DNA of 64,000 nt. Origin: Martelella mediterranea (lineage in GTDB: Bacteria > Pseudomonadota > Alphaproteobacteria > Rhizobiales > Rhizobiaceae). The stretch is from assembly GCF_004342225.1 (NCBI RefSeq), contig NZ_SMAR01000021.1, positions 1 to 64,000 on the forward strand, in the 5' to 3' direction. Below are positions 25,170-35,016 of this stretch, piece by piece (the stretch's first letter is position 1; every line of letters starts with the position of its first letter). The notes beneath the pieces were generated by a model, which was not told the DNA's origin, did not search any database, and was given only the letters and a program-made list of their open reading frames with translations. The translations under genes and the position numbers were made by a program.

Positions 25170-27529
25170 TGGCTCGGCGTATTTTGAGCAAACCGCATCT
25201 CGCCGGGCTGTTTCTGCTCGCGAGCGTTGCCTCCGTGGCAATCACAGCATCTTATTCTCCGTCTTCGGCGCAGTCCGCTGCGCCTGTTTCCGATTCGCTG
25301 CCCCAGGGTGAGGCAGAAGGCAAAATGCTGCTTTCTGCCAATGAGCTCGTGTATAATCACGATACGCAGAAGGTTTTTGCGCTTGGTGGCGTTCAGATTT
25401 TCTACGACGGGTATCGGATGGTTGCCGATAAGGTCGAGTATGACCAGAAGGCTGGCCGTCTGATGGCGTTTGGCGGCATCGAGGTTATCGACCCCGATGG
25501 GAACAGGATGCGCGGTGAACAACTGGATGTCACCGATGACTTCGCCAATGGCTTTGTAGACGCAATCAGTGTGCGTACACCCGATGATCTGTCGATCGCC
25601 GGCGAGCGTGCTCAGCGTGTCGACGGCAACAAGATGATTGTCGAAAAAGGTGTTTATACGGCCTGTCTTCCTTGCTCTGAAACGCCCAAAAGGCCGCCTT
25701 TCTGGCAGATCAGAGCAGAGCGTGTAATCCAGAATGGCGAGACCCACACGATCCGCCTGGAGTCGCCGCGCTTTCAGCTCCTCGGCCAGACCATCGCCTT
25801 TCTACCTTCGATTGAGGTTCCCGATCAGACAATCAAACGTAAACGAGGTTTTTTGTTCCCTTCTATGAGCATGGCTGAAAATCTCGGCTTCGGTTTGTCG
25901 GTTCCCTACTACTTGCCGATCAGTCCGAGCTCGGATGTCACCTTCACCGGAACGGGATACACGCAGCAGGGCTTTCTGCTCGACGTCGAATATCGCAAGC
26001 GCTACCGAAACGGTGAGCATATCTTACGGCTGGCCGGCATTGATCAGATGAAGCCGGATAATTTCCGGGCAGACACAAGTGATGCTGAGGCCAACGGCCG
26101 TGGAATGATCGCGTCAACTGGCCAGTTTCGTATCAACCCGCGCTGGGTGTTCGGCTGGGATGTTATGGCGCAGACGGATAGTAACTTTTCCAAGACCTAC
26201 AGCATCGCCGGTCACTCCGATGATACCTTTAACAACCAGATCTATCTGGAAGGTCTGGGCAAACGCAGCTCATTTTCAGCAAAAGCGAATTATTTCGACG
26301 TTCAGGATGCCGACACGCAAAATGCGTCGGAAAAGAAGCAGGCGATTGTCGCTCCGGTTATCGACTATAACTATATCGCTCCGGAACCTGTCAAAGGTGG
26401 TCAGCTTACAGTCACAAACAACCTCACAAATATTATTCGCCGTAAAAGTGATGTCGATCCTACAAGCGTGAACGACCGTTTCCTTGGCCTCGAAGGCTCC
26501 AGCACCCGTCTGACAAGCGAGCTCAGCTGGAAACGGACATTCACGACCTCGGGTGGCCTGCAACTCACCCCGCTTCTGGCAGCCAGAGCAGATGGTTATC
26601 TGCTGGATGTCGATGCGCCGAACCAGATTGATCCAAGCTCTTATCATTACGATGGCAACTTTGTGGATCAGAGCACAGCGGCTCGCGGCATGGTGACCGC
26701 AGGGCTTGAAGTTCGTTATCCCTGGATTGCGACCAATGGCTTCAGCTCACATGTTTTCGAGCCGATTGCTCAGGTTTTTGTTCGACCGGATGAACCTCAT
26801 GCCGGTGGATTGCCGAACGAAGATGCGCAGAGTTTTGTCTTTGATACGTCTAACCTTTTCGAGCGTGACAAATTCTCTGGTTTTGACCGTGTTGAAGGCG
26901 GCACTCGTGCAAACCTGGGGTTCCGTTACACCGGCGACTTCGATTCCGGCATTCAGGTTGAAGGTGTATTTGGTCAGTCGTTCCAATTGGCTGGCGAGAA
27001 TTCATTCGCTCAGCCCGACCTTGTCGGTGTCGGCATTGATTCAGGCCTGGAATCTTCGCGATCGGACTATGTCGGGTCGGCTGCGGTGCGGCTGCCTGAT
27101 TATGGCCTGACTCTCAGCGGTGGTGCACGTTTCGATGAAGAAAACCTTGCGCTTAACCGCACCAGCGCAGCAATAGACTTCACGTCTCTGCACTTCGATA
27201 CCGGGCTGGATTACAACAGTGTTGACGCCCAGCCGGGCTATGCATACGAGGAAGACAATCGCGAGCTGAAATCAACCAGTACAATCAAGTTCAATCAGAA
27301 CTGGTCTGTTTCCGGCTCTGCGACCTGGGATATGACAGACAAGCAGATCACCCGTAGCTGGGTTGGCCTTACCTATGAAGATATCTGCACGGCATTCTCA
27401 CTGGTTTACAAACAGCGCTTTGAAGATGGCGGTCAATCTGCCGTGAACTGGTCGATTGGTGGCCGTCTCACTTTCCGCACACTGGGAGATATTGCGGTTG
27501 GCTCCCTTGACGGCGACACATTCAATTAA
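25169..27529 (+). CDS. lptD: LPS-assembly outer-membrane protein LptD
   Basis: Outer-membrane barrel that inserts LPS into the outer leaflet together with LptE. The 786-residue product has a signal peptide (ILSKPHLAGLFLLASVASVA, cut near an AQSA), an OstA/LptA-like N-terminal domain (about residues 55-190: ANELVYNHDTQKVFALGGVQ), and a long beta-barrel ending in LTYEDICTAFSLVYKQRF. The start is GTG at 25169, with AGGAGGAC just upstream; this overlaps the lptG stop. Few cysteines are visible (VYTACLPCSE and EDICTAF), consistent with the disulfide-assembled family. Confidence 0.94.
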   Translation: MARRILSKPHLAGLFLLASVASVAITASYSPSSAQSAAPVSDSLPQGEAEGKMLLSANELVYNHDTQKVFALGGVQIFYDGYRMVADKVEYDQKAGRLMAFGGIEVIDPDGNRMRGEQLDVTDDFANGFVDAISVRTPDDLSIAGERAQRVDGNKMIVEKGVYTACLPCSETPKRPPFWQIRAERVIQNGETHTIRLESPRFQLLGQTIAFLPSIEVPDQTIKRKRGFLFPSMSMAENLGFGLSVPYYLPISPSSDVTFTGTGYTQQGFLLDVEYRKRYRNGEHILRLAGIDQMKPDNFRADTSDAEANGRGMIASTGQFRINPRWVFGWDVMAQTDSNFSKTYSIAGHSDDTFNNQIYLEGLGKRSSFSAKANYFDVQDADTQNASEKKQAIVAPVIDYNYIAPEPVKGGQLTVTNNLTNIIRRKSDVDPTSVNDRFLGLEGSSTRLTSELSWKRTFTTSGGLQLTPLLAARADGYLLDVDAPNQIDPSSYHYDGNFVDQSTAARGMVTAGLEVRYPWIATNGFSSHVFEPIAQVFVRPDEPHAGGLPNEDAQSFVFDTSNLFERDKFSGFDRVEGGTRANLGFRYTGDFDSGIQVEGVFGQSFQLAGENSFAQPDLVGVGIDSGLESSRSDYVGSAAVRLPDYGLTLSGGARFDEENLALNRTSAAIDFTSLHFDTGLDYNSVDAQPGYAYEEDNRELKSTSTIKFNQNWSVSGSATWDMTDKQITRSWVGLTYEDICTAFSLVYKQRFEDGGQSAVNWSIGGRLTFRTLGDIAVGSLDGDTFN

Positions 27530-27727
27530 CCAATTTTATCGCGCCTGTATCTTGTGTTTATAAAGTATTGCTGAAATGCATGGCTTCTGGTGCCTTGCTT
27601 TTGCCTCAGGAATAGACCAGAAATAGCGCTGAATTCATTGGCATTTGAGCCATTTATATAGAGATATCAGCCGATGCCTGATGATACAGTTCACGGCTGC
27701 ATCCGCGTCCTTTGGAAAGGATATCGA

Positions 27728-28681
27728 ATGAGAACCGCTCGTTTTACCGTTACCGCTCTGACCGCCGTCATGATAGCGGTCGCTGGTGTCACTGCCGCCC
27801 CGTCTTCACCAGCTATGGCAAAGACCGTCGATATCGCCGTCATTGTCAACAATATCCCGGTCACGAATGACGATATCAGCAAGCGCCGTAACCTGCTCCG
27901 CCTCATGGGAGAAAAAGGCAATCTGAACGAGAAGGCGCGCGAAGCCATGATCGATCAGGCCTTGCAACAGTCTGAGATCGCGTTCCGCCGGATGTCTGTT
28001 ACGAGTGACGAGGTTGACCAGGCTTTTAATAATTTTGCGCAAAGCAACGGCATGTCCGTCAATCAGATGGAACAGGTATTGCGGCAGGCCGGTGTCGGTG
28101 TTGACCACTTCAAATTTTATATGGCCATCACGATGAGCTGGAAGAATATTTTGCGCGCTCGTTATGGCGGCGGCGGCCTGCTTCCTCAGGATGAGTTTAT
28201 TGCACAGCTTCAGGAAGCAGAAAAAGAAGGTAAAAAACCGCATACTTATGAGTATCAGCTAAAACGTATCGTTTTTGTCGTACCGGAAAAGGAGCGGGCC
28301 TCGCTTCTCGGGAAGCGCAAGCGCGAAGCAGAGGCGTCTCGTTCGAAATTTCCGGGATGTGATCAGGCGATCGACTTTGCAGCAGCGCGCAACGATGTAA
28401 CCGTGCTTGATCTCGGGCGGTTTCTTGAACCGCAATTGCCTCCCCAGTGGAAGGATGCGGTCGTAAAGGCCAAAGGCGATACGACGTCGGTTCAGACATC
28501 CCCCTACGGCGCTGAGTTTCTTGCTATTTGCAAGAAAACCGAAACCAGTGACGACTACGCCGCCCGGCTGGTCCTGAGCTCGAAAGAAGACTCTGCTGAG
28601 ACCGATTTCAAGAAAGAAAACGATCAGTATATGAAGGAACTTGAAGACAAAGCGCAGATCGTGACGCCTGGCAAGAACTAG
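27728..28681 (+). CDS. surA: SurA-type periplasmic chaperone / peptidyl-prolyl isomerase
   Basis: Periplasmic chaperone that escorts outer-membrane barrels such as LptD. The 317-residue product has a signal peptide (about residues 1-33, ending SPAMAKT) and a SurA N-terminal domain: IAVIVNNIPVTNDDISKRRN, then AREAMIDQALQQSEIAFRR. A parvulin-like region follows but is short, as in other Hyphomicrobiales members, so isomerase activity is uncertain. ATG 27728 follows GGAAAGGATATCGA. About 200 bp separate it from lptD; the order lptD-surA-pdxA-rsmA is conserved. Confidence 0.83.
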   Translation: MRTARFTVTALTAVMIAVAGVTAAPSSPAMAKTVDIAVIVNNIPVTNDDISKRRNLLRLMGEKGNLNEKAREAMIDQALQQSEIAFRRMSVTSDEVDQAFNNFAQSNGMSVNQMEQVLRQAGVGVDHFKFYMAITMSWKNILRARYGGGGLLPQDEFIAQLQEAEKEGKKPHTYEYQLKRIVFVVPEKERASLLGKRKREAEASRSKFPGCDQAIDFAAARNDVTVLDLGRFLEPQLPPQWKDAVVKAKGDTTSVQTSPYGAEFLAICKKTETSDDYAARLVLSSKEDSAETDFKKENDQYMKELEDKAQIVTPGKN

Positions 28682-28703
28682 AACCAATCCGGAGCATTTC
28701 GCC

Positions 28704-29717
28704 ATGGCGCTGCCTCTAGCTTTATCTCAGGGAGATCCCGCTGGCATAGGCCCGGAACTTGCCATCAAGGCCTGGGTCAACCGCGTCGAGTCGGGCGTGC
28801 CGCCATTCCTTTTCTTCGGCGATCCGCGCATTCTGAAGCAACGCGCTTCGCTTCTGGGCTTTGGTGACGTGCCTGTGGTCAACGCGTCACCGGAAACAAC
28901 TGTTGCGACCTTCAGCGAAGCTCTTCCGGTCTTTGCAATCGATGCAGCTTGCCCGATAGACCCCGGCAGGCCCGACCCGATGTCTGCGCCCGGCACAATT
29001 TCAGCGATAGAAACTTCGGTAAAAATGACAATGCGCGGCAAGACTGCGGCAGTTGTTACAAATCCGATAGCGAAATCCGTACTTTACGAGGCCGGGTTTA
29101 AGTTTCCCGGACACACAGAATTTCTGGCAGAACTTGCAATGAAAGAGACCGGTGAGCGTTATCGTCCGGTGATGATGCTTTCTTGTCCGTCGTTAAAGGT
29201 TGTGCCTGTTACAATCCACATTCCGCTTGCTGATGTTCCTGCGGCGCTCACCTCAGATCTGATCGTTGAGACGGCGCGCATTACTGCTCAAGATCTCACA
29301 ACACGATTTGGCATTAAGCAGCCGGTTCTCGCCTTTTCCGGCCTTAACCCGCATGCAGGCGAGAGCGGTACGATCGGGCGCGAAGATGAAGATATTATCC
29401 GCCCGGCGCTGCAAATCCTGGAACGTGAGGGGCTGAAGGTCAAAGGCCCCTTGCCTGCTGATACGATGTTTCATGCCGCAGCGCGCTCAAGCTATGACGT
29501 TGCTCTTTGCATGTATCATGATCAGGCGCTCATACCGGTCAAAACCCTTGGGTTTGAGGATGGAGTGAATTCGACACTCGGTTTGCCTTTCGTTCGAACA
29601 TCCCCGGACCATGGAACCGCGTTTGCAATTGCGGATAAGGGGGTGGCCGCCCCTTCAAGCCTCATGGAAGCATTGAAACTTGCCGCACAGATATCCTCTC
29701 ATGGAACCGGCCGATGA
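28704..29717 (+). CDS. pdxA: 4-hydroxythreonine-4-phosphate dehydrogenase
   Basis: Pyridoxal-phosphate synthesis: NAD-dependent oxidation of 4-phosphohydroxy-threonine. The 337-residue product is of normal length. [17 protein letters not shown] begins it, [15 protein letters not shown] carries a metal-binding His, and the end has [20 protein letters not shown] and [15 protein letters not shown]. It overlaps rsmA by four bases (ATGA). Pairing with rsmA is conserved across proteobacteria. Confidence 0.95.
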   Translation: MALPLALSQGDPAGIGPELAIKAWVNRVESGVPPFLFFGDPRILKQRASLLGFGDVPVVNASPETTVATFSEALPVFAIDAACPIDPGRPDPMSAPGTISAIETSVKMTMRGKTAAVVTNPIAKSVLYEAGFKFPGHTEFLAELAMKETGERYRPVMMLSCPSLKVVPVTIHIPLADVPAALTSDLIVETARITAQDLTTRFGIKQPVLAFSGLNPHAGESGTIGREDEDIIRPALQILEREGLKVKGPLPADTMFHAAARSSYDVALCMYHDQALIPVKTLGFEDGVNSTLGLPFVRTSPDHGTAFAIADKGVAAPSSLMEALKLAAQISSHGTGR

Positions 29718-30541
29718 GCGCAATTGACGACCTTCCTCCATTGCGCGAGGTTCTGGCGGAGTATGAACTGAATGCGAAAAAGGCACTCGGTCAGAATTTT
29801 CTTCTGGACCTGAATCTCACGCAGAAAATTGCGCGGACAGCCGGTTCACTTGAAGGTGTACATGTTATCGAGGTTGGCCCCGGTCCCGGCGGTCTGACGC
29901 GGGCTATTTTGTCTCTGAATGCGGAAAGGCTGACGGTCATCGAGCGAGACGGGCGCTGCCTCCCGGTTTTAGCGAAGATTGCTGAGCGCTACCCGGAACG
30001 GCTCGAGATTATCAATGGCGACGCGCTTGAGCAGGATTTTACAGCTCTGGCGGGCGGCAAGCCCGTCAAGATCATCGCCAATCTTCCGTACAATGTCGGG
30101 ACGCAGCTTTTGGTTAACTGGCTGCTGCCTTCCGGGTGGCCGCCCTGCTGGCAGTCACTGACGCTGATGTTCCAAAAAGAAGTGGCGCAGCGCATCGTCG
30201 CTCGTCCGGGTGACAAGCATTATGGGCGCCTTGGCGTGCTTGCCGGATGGCGCAGCGAGGCTCGCATCGCCTTTGATGTGCCACCACAGGCGTTTACACC
30301 ACCACCAAAGGTAACATCCAGCGTTGTAAACCTGACGCCTCGTGCCCGGCCCTTTCCTGTTGCTGCCGATAAACTTGAAAAGGTTACACAGGCTGCCTTC
30401 GGGCAGCGCCGGAAAATGCTGCGTCAGAGTCTGAAAAGTCTCGGTGGTGAAACACTGCTTGAAAAAGCCGGCATCGACCCGAAGCGGCGCGCTGAAACGC
30501 TCAGCGTTGAAGAGTTCTGCAACCTCGCCAGTCTGCTCTGA
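29714..30541 (+). CDS. rsmA: 16S rRNA dimethyladenosine transferase (KsgA)
   Basis: Dimethylates the two adjacent adenosines in the 3' hairpin of 16S rRNA during ribosome assembly. The 275-residue product has the SAM motifs [37 protein letters not shown] and the catalytic [11 protein letters not shown] block, and ends with the family's [15 protein letters not shown] segment. It overlaps pdxA and ends convergently with gmk only 39 bp away. It is the last gene of the lpt-surA-pdxA-rsmA string. Confidence 0.96.
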   Translation: MSAIDDLPPLREVLAEYELNAKKALGQNFLLDLNLTQKIARTAGSLEGVHVIEVGPGPGGLTRAILSLNAERLTVIERDGRCLPVLAKIAERYPERLEIINGDALEQDFTALAGGKPVKIIANLPYNVGTQLLVNWLLPSGWPPCWQSLTLMFQKEVAQRIVARPGDKHYGRLGVLAGWRSEARIAFDVPPQAFTPPPKVTSSVVNLTPRARPFPVAADKLEKVTQAAFGQRRKMLRQSLKSLGGETLLEKAGIDPKRRAETLSVEEFCNLASLL

Positions 30542-30580
30542 ACGCCGGACGGTCAGAGCAGATCCATTTCCGGCAAGCGT

Positions 30581-31231
30581 TTATTCGTTTAGCAGAGCCG
30601 CGACGTGGTCCGGTACGGTCCTCACATAGTCGCGCTTGGCTCTTTCTGCCCTGAGGATTGATCGCACAAGATCATATGCGTCATCAAGGTCATCATTAAT
30701 GACGACATACTCGTAGTCCCGCCAGCGTGCGATTTCGCCGGTGGCATTGGTCAGTCGGACTTCCATTGCGTCTTTGCTGTCTTCTGCGCGTGCCTGTAGC
30801 CGCGCTTTCAGCACCTCCATTGAGGGAGGAAGGACGAAGATGCCAACAACATCATCCGGCATTTTCTGCTTTAATTGCTCAGCACCCTGAACATCAATGT
30901 CAAAGAGCACATCGTGGCCCGCTGCGAGTGACTTTTCCACGGCTGCCTTTGGCGTGGCATAGAAGTTGCCATGCACTTCCGCCCATTCCAGAAAAGCCTC
31001 GGAATCGCGCTGTTTCTTGAACTCTTCAACAGACAGGAAGAAATAATGAACGCCTTCAGACTCACTTGGGCGCTTCTGGCGTGTTGTTGCACTGATCGAC
31101 AGGTCAATCAGTGGGTCTTCTTTCAGAAGGCGACGGGCAATCGTCGACTTTCCTGCACCTGACGGGGCCGCAAGCACAAGCATAACGCCACGCCGGCTGG
31201 CGGCTTCACCATGATTTGCTGCATCACCCAT
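30581..31231 (-). CDS. gmk: Guanylate kinase
   Basis: Phosphorylates GMP to GDP. The 216-residue product has the P-loop LAAPSGAGKSTIARRLL, the GMP-binding SISATTRQKRPSE with YFFLSVEEF, and FDIDVQGAEQLKQKMP. It starts 4 bp after yicC, so the two are cotranscribed; yicC-gmk pairing is common. It is the last gene of the fab-mltG-yicC-gmk series. Confidence 0.95.
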   Translation of the reverse strand: MGDAANHGEAASRRGVMLVLAAPSGAGKSTIARRLLKEDPLIDLSISATTRQKRPSESEGVHYFFLSVEEFKKQRDSEAFLEWAEVHGNFYATPKAAVEKSLAAGHDVLFDIDVQGAEQLKQKMPDDVVGIFVLPPSMEVLKARLQARAEDSKDAMEVRLTNATGEIARWRDYEYVVINDDLDDAYDLVRSILRAERAKRDYVRTVPDHVAALLNE

Positions 31232-31235
31232 CTCA

Positions 31236-32129
31236 TCACTCCAGGTTTTGTAATTGTTCGCGAAACTGGTCGATCACCGTTTTTAACTCAAGGCCTGCCG
31301 ATGTCACAGCCACAGCATTTGATTTTGAACAGATCGTATTGGCTTCGCGATTGAACTCCTGCGCGAGAAAGTCGAGCCTTCTTCCACATGGTCCACCTTG
31401 ATCAAGGAGCGCACGGGCAGCTTCAATATGAGCATAGAGGCGGTCGATCTCTTCTCTGATGTCGGCCTTTGTTGCCAACAACATTGCTTCGGCATGCAGT
31501 CGGTCGTGATCAAGTGTATGGGCAGCGTTCATAAGCTGACCGATCTGAGTTTCCAGTTTGCCCAGAATCGCACTCGCATTTCTGGACGGGTCACACTCAA
31601 TCTGCTGTGTCAGTTGTTCAATTCGGTCTATCTGTCCGGAAAGAACGGCGCTGATCTTTTGCCCCTCTGAAGACCGGGCTTCAAAGAGCTGATCGAGAGC
31701 ATACGTAAATGCCTGCATGATCTGCTGATCACGTTCGGCAATTGTCTCTTCGCTGTCATCAGCCTCACGGAATTCTGCGATCCCGCGAATATTCAGCAAA
31801 CGATCCACACTCATCGGGGATTGATCAACCGCCTCACCGAGACGCTTTTGCAAGTCGATAACTGCGTCCAGAGCCGTTTCATTGACAACCAGCGAAAGTC
31901 TGCTCTCCGTCAGCGATACCGACAAGCCGATCTGAACATTTCCCCGGGTTAACTGACGGCTGGCAAGATCCTTGACCGGCGTTTCAAAGTGCTCAAACCC
32001 TGAAGGTAACCTTAGGCGGAGATCAAGTCCCTTCCCGTTGACCGAGCGAAATTCCCAGACCCATTGGTAGCGGCCCATTTGCCCCGAACTTCGCGCAAAT
32101 CCAGTCATTGATTGGGTGGTCAACTTCAT
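31236..32129 (-). CDS. YicC/YloC-family endoribonuclease
   Basis: The YicC family was long uncharacterised and is now regarded as an endoribonuclease involved in RNA turnover. The 297-residue product has the diagnostic N-terminus LTTQSMTGFARSSGQMGRYQ and the SVNGKGLDLRLRLPSGFE block. The C-terminus LDFLAQEFNREANTICSKSN carries the conserved acidic/Glu-rich motif. It is followed immediately by gmk. Length and both ends agree with the family. Confidence 0.92.
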   Translation of the reverse strand: MKLTTQSMTGFARSSGQMGRYQWVWEFRSVNGKGLDLRLRLPSGFEHFETPVKDLASRQLTRGNVQIGLSVSLTESRLSLVVNETALDAVIDLQKRLGEAVDQSPMSVDRLLNIRGIAEFREADDSEETIAERDQQIMQAFTYALDQLFEARSSEGQKISAVLSGQIDRIEQLTQQIECDPSRNASAILGKLETQIGQLMNAAHTLDHDRLHAEAMLLATKADIREEIDRLYAHIEAARALLDQGGPCGRRLDFLAQEFNREANTICSKSNAVAVTSAGLELKTVIDQFREQLQNLE

Positions 32130-32234
32130 TCTCCCGCAGTCTTCGGTGCCAAATCCGATAGCGGTTTAACATCAAATTCGAAGAAGCGCATAATATGTAT
32201 CAATTGAGATGCCGTTTTGTCGTCGGCAGTGCGT

Positions 32235-32263
32235 CACCACTGGCCGCGAGCCGACCAGTGGTG
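32235..32263. other. Perfect hairpin just after mltG
   Basis: CACCACTGG (32235-32243) and CCAGTGGTG (32255-32263) form a 9-bp stem 22 bp past the mltG stop. Neither strand has a T run after the stem, so it is not a standard terminator. It may pause transcription or protect mRNA 3' ends. Confidence 0.4.
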
Positions 32264-32284
32264 AAAAAAGACGGGCGCGGCCGG

Positions 32285-33433
32285 TCAGTTGGACTGACTG
32301 CCGGAGGCTTCCAGCTTGCGCCACGCACGAACGTTGGCGTTGTGCTCACGCAGTGTCTTTGCAAAAGCGTGCCCACCGGTTCCGTCTGCCACAAAGTAAA
32401 GTGCGTCGGTCGATGCCGGATGCGCCACGGCTTCCAGCGCAGCGCGGCCCGGATTGGCAATCGGTGACGGTGGCAAACCGTCGATCTTGTAGGTATTGTA
32501 AGGTGTTTCCTTATCAAGATCTGACCGATAGATCGGACGGTCAGAGGGTTTGCCCTCTCCGCCGAAAAGCCCATAGATTACGGTCGGGTCAGACTGCAGA
32601 CGCATACCCTTGTTCAGCCTGTTGATGAATACGGCTGCAACGCGCGGTCGTTCACTTGGTACACCCGTTTCCTTTTCAACAATTGAGGCCAGCGTGACAA
32701 ACTCATTCTTGTCGTCGATGGGCAGGTCCTTGTCGCGGCGTAACCAGATTTCGTCGACAAGCTCGTCCTGCCCCTCACGCATTTCCTCTACAATTTGTGA
32801 ACGTGGTGTACCACGCGCAAATTTGTAGGTTTGCGGCATCAGACTGCCTTCCGGCGGGCGTTCTTCGGGCAGGTCGCCGGTCAGATTGGGATCATCTCTC
32901 AGTCGATCAAATATCTCTGCAACTGTGAAGCCCTCAGGGATCGATACGCTGTACAGGATCGATTTGCCGGATTCGAGCAGATCCGCAACCTCTTCCATCG
33001 AGGCGCCTGCTTCAATCGCGTAGTCACCTGCCTTGAGCGTACGTCCGTCGCGATAGCGTGCTGCGGTGATGTATCTGAAAAGTCGCGAATCGGTGACAAT
33101 GCCTTCGCGCTCCAGCTGCCGTGATATTTCGTTCAACCCGGACCCGCTACGAACTGTGAACTCTTCGGCAGTCTCAAGCGGCCCGGCGGAACGGTAAGCC
33201 GACATCGCCCAATAATATCCAGCCAATGCAGCAACACATCCCAGAACGACGATTGTCATGAGAAAATTCAGGAAAATCACGAACTGACTTTTAGCCCTGT
33301 GAGAACGTTGTCTCGGCTCAGGCACTCGCTCCGGGCGAAGCGCTTCTTTTGCGGATTTGGGCACGATACGTTTCGTGCGCTTGTGCGACCGGCCATCGTT
33401 TTCCTGGTCATGATCTTGATCGGAACCGCTCAC
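32285..33433 (-). CDS. mltG: Endolytic murein transglycosylase MltG
   Basis: Inner-membrane lytic transglycosylase that cleaves nascent glycan strands and sets their length. The 382-residue product has a basic cytosolic N-terminus of about 50 residues, one membrane helix (VIFLNFLMTIVVLGCVAALA), a LysM-like region (SGLNEISRQLEREGIVTDSR), and the YceG domain with the catalytic Glu in SIVEKETGVPSERPRVA and NKGMRLQSDPTVIYGLFG. The start is GTG at 33433, preceded by a GGGGG ribosome site. Downstream of fabF is a common location. Confidence 0.93.
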   Translation of the reverse strand: MSGSDQDHDQENDGRSHKRTKRIVPKSAKEALRPERVPEPRQRSHRAKSQFVIFLNFLMTIVVLGCVAALAGYYWAMSAYRSAGPLETAEEFTVRSGSGLNEISRQLEREGIVTDSRLFRYITAARYRDGRTLKAGDYAIEAGASMEEVADLLESGKSILYSVSIPEGFTVAEIFDRLRDDPNLTGDLPEERPPEGSLMPQTYKFARGTPRSQIVEEMREGQDELVDEIWLRRDKDLPIDDKNEFVTLASIVEKETGVPSERPRVAAVFINRLNKGMRLQSDPTVIYGLFGGEGKPSDRPIYRSDLDKETPYNTYKIDGLPPSPIANPGRAALEAVAHPASTDALYFVADGTGGHAFAKTLREHNANVRAWRKLEASGSQSN

Positions 33434-33555
33434 CAGACCCCCTTGTTCGACCGCATAAGGTCGTAAAACTTACTCGCCTGCTTCAAAGAACTATATCTTT
33501 CTGGCGATTGATTAGGATGATTCTGTACCGACAGAAAAGATGTCGCTAACAACAG

Positions 33556-33583
33556 AAAACGGCTGCAAAATGTCAGCCGTTTT
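33556..33583. terminator. Bidirectional terminator between fabF and mltG
   Basis: AAAACGGCTG (33556-33565) and CAGCCGTTTT (33574-33583) form a perfect 10-bp stem whose ends supply T tracts on both strands. It should uncouple fabF from mltG. Confidence 0.75.
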
Positions 33584-33600
33584 CCTGCTTGAAACCTGCT

Positions 33601-33703
33601 ACAGCATCGGCCCGAAAATCGGAATCGATTTTCGCAAAGCACGATGCGTAGATTCAAAAGATTAGAGCGCCTTTGTGCATCCGAATGGGTGCAAGGCGCT
33701 CAA
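33601..33703. repeat. Dispersed RIME-like repeat, full copy C
   Basis: It begins CAGCATCGGCCCGAAAATCG and continues with AATCGATTTTCGC, AGCACGATGCGTAGATTC, then TTAGAGCGCCTTTGTGCATC, CGAATGGG and GGCGCTC. Both palindromes are complete. It lies between the fabF stop and the terminator, and is inverted relative to copy D on the other side of fabF. Confidence 0.85.
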
Positions 33704-33721
33704 AGTGAAGAAACGTGCTGT

Positions 33722-34984
33722 TTAAGCCTCGAAACGGCGCAGCACGAGAGACGCGTTAGTACCACCGAACCCGAATGAGTTCGAAAGGGCGACATTGATA
33801 TCCCGCTTGCGCGCGACCTTCGGCACAAGATCAATAGGCGTATCCCGTTCCGGATTATCAAGGTTGAGCGTCGGAGGGGCGATATTGTCGCGAATGGCAA
33901 GTGTCGAGAAGATCGCTTCGATTGCGCCGGCTGCACCCAGAAGGTGTCCCGTTGCCGACTTTGTCGAGGACATCGAAACCTTCGAGGCGGCATCGCCCAT
34001 CAGACGCTCGACAGCGCCAAGTTCGATCGTGTCCGCGATGGTCGAGGTGCCATGTGCATTGATGTAATCAACATCTTCCGGCGAGAGGCCTGCGCGTTTG
34101 AGAGCCGATGTCATGCAGCGGAAGGCACCCTCACCGTCTTCGCTCGGCGCTGTAATGTGGTAGGCATCGCCACTCAGACCATAACCGACAACTTCGGCAT
34201 AAATCTTTGCGCCTCTGGCCTTGGCATGCTCCAGTTCCTCGAGGACCAGAACGCCTGAGCCTTCACCCATGACAAAGCCATCGCGATCTGAGTCGTAGGG
34301 ACGTGATGCTTTTTCGGGCTGGTCGTTGAAGCTGGTTGAAAGTGCCTTGCAAGCGGCAAAGCCGGCCAGCGACAGACGGCAAAGCGGCGATTCGGTGCCA
34401 CCGGCAACCATGACGTCTGCATCACCGAATGCAATCAGACGGCTTGCATCACCAATGGCATGAGCGCCAGTCGAGCAAGCGGTTACAACGGAATGATTCG
34501 GGCCGCGCAACTTATGGCGAATGGAGACCTGTCCCGAAGCCAAATTGATCAGGCGACCCGGGATGAAAAACGGTGAAATCCGGCGCGGACCACGGTCACG
34601 GAGCGTGTAACCAGCTTCGACAATACCTTCCAGACCGCCAATGCCTGAGCCGATCAGAACACCGGTTGAGATCTGGTCTTCGTCATTTGCAGGGTGCCAG
34701 TCGGCGTCAGCAAGCGCCATATCGGCGGCAGCCATGGCATAGACGATGAAGGGATCGACCTTGCGCTGCTCTTTGGGTTCAAGCCACTGATCGGCATTAT
34801 AAGTCCCGTCAGACCCATCGCCCAGAGGGATGGAACAACCAATCTTGGCTGCAAGATCGTCTGTCTCGAAAGCCGTGATTTTACCTGCTCCGCTCTTGCC
34901 TTCAAGAAGGCGTGACCAGGTAACTTCTGTGCCACATCCAAGCGGAGTGACCATGCCCATTCCGGTGATTACGACCCGCCTCAT
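33722..34984 (-). CDS. fabF: 3-oxoacyl-ACP synthase II
   Basis: Condensing enzyme of fatty-acid elongation (KAS II). The 420-residue product has the Cys-His-His triad in VVTACSTGAHAIGDASRL, YINAHGTSTIADTIELGA and KSATGHLLGAAGA, and ends SNSFGFGGTNASLVLRRF. ATG 34984 follows GAGAGGTAGAG. The gene follows acpP on the same strand but is bracketed by two inverted copies of the dispersed repeat, and a terminator separates acpP from it, so it probably has its own promoter. Confidence 0.96.
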   Translation of the reverse strand: MRRVVITGMGMVTPLGCGTEVTWSRLLEGKSGAGKITAFETDDLAAKIGCSIPLGDGSDGTYNADQWLEPKEQRKVDPFIVYAMAAADMALADADWHPANDEDQISTGVLIGSGIGGLEGIVEAGYTLRDRGPRRISPFFIPGRLINLASGQVSIRHKLRGPNHSVVTACSTGAHAIGDASRLIAFGDADVMVAGGTESPLCRLSLAGFAACKALSTSFNDQPEKASRPYDSDRDGFVMGEGSGVLVLEELEHAKARGAKIYAEVVGYGLSGDAYHITAPSEDGEGAFRCMTSALKRAGLSPEDVDYINAHGTSTIADTIELGAVERLMGDAASKVSMSSTKSATGHLLGAAGAIEAIFSTLAIRDNIAPPTLNLDNPERDTPIDLVPKVARKRDINVALSNSFGFGGTNASLVLRRFEA

Positions 34985-35016
34985 CGTCGGCTCTACCTCT
35001 CACGTTCATTCACATT

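Noticed and set aside
32235-32263. Perfect stem after mltG as a rho-independent terminator
   Set aside because: No T run follows the stem on either strand, so it was kept only as a hairpin.
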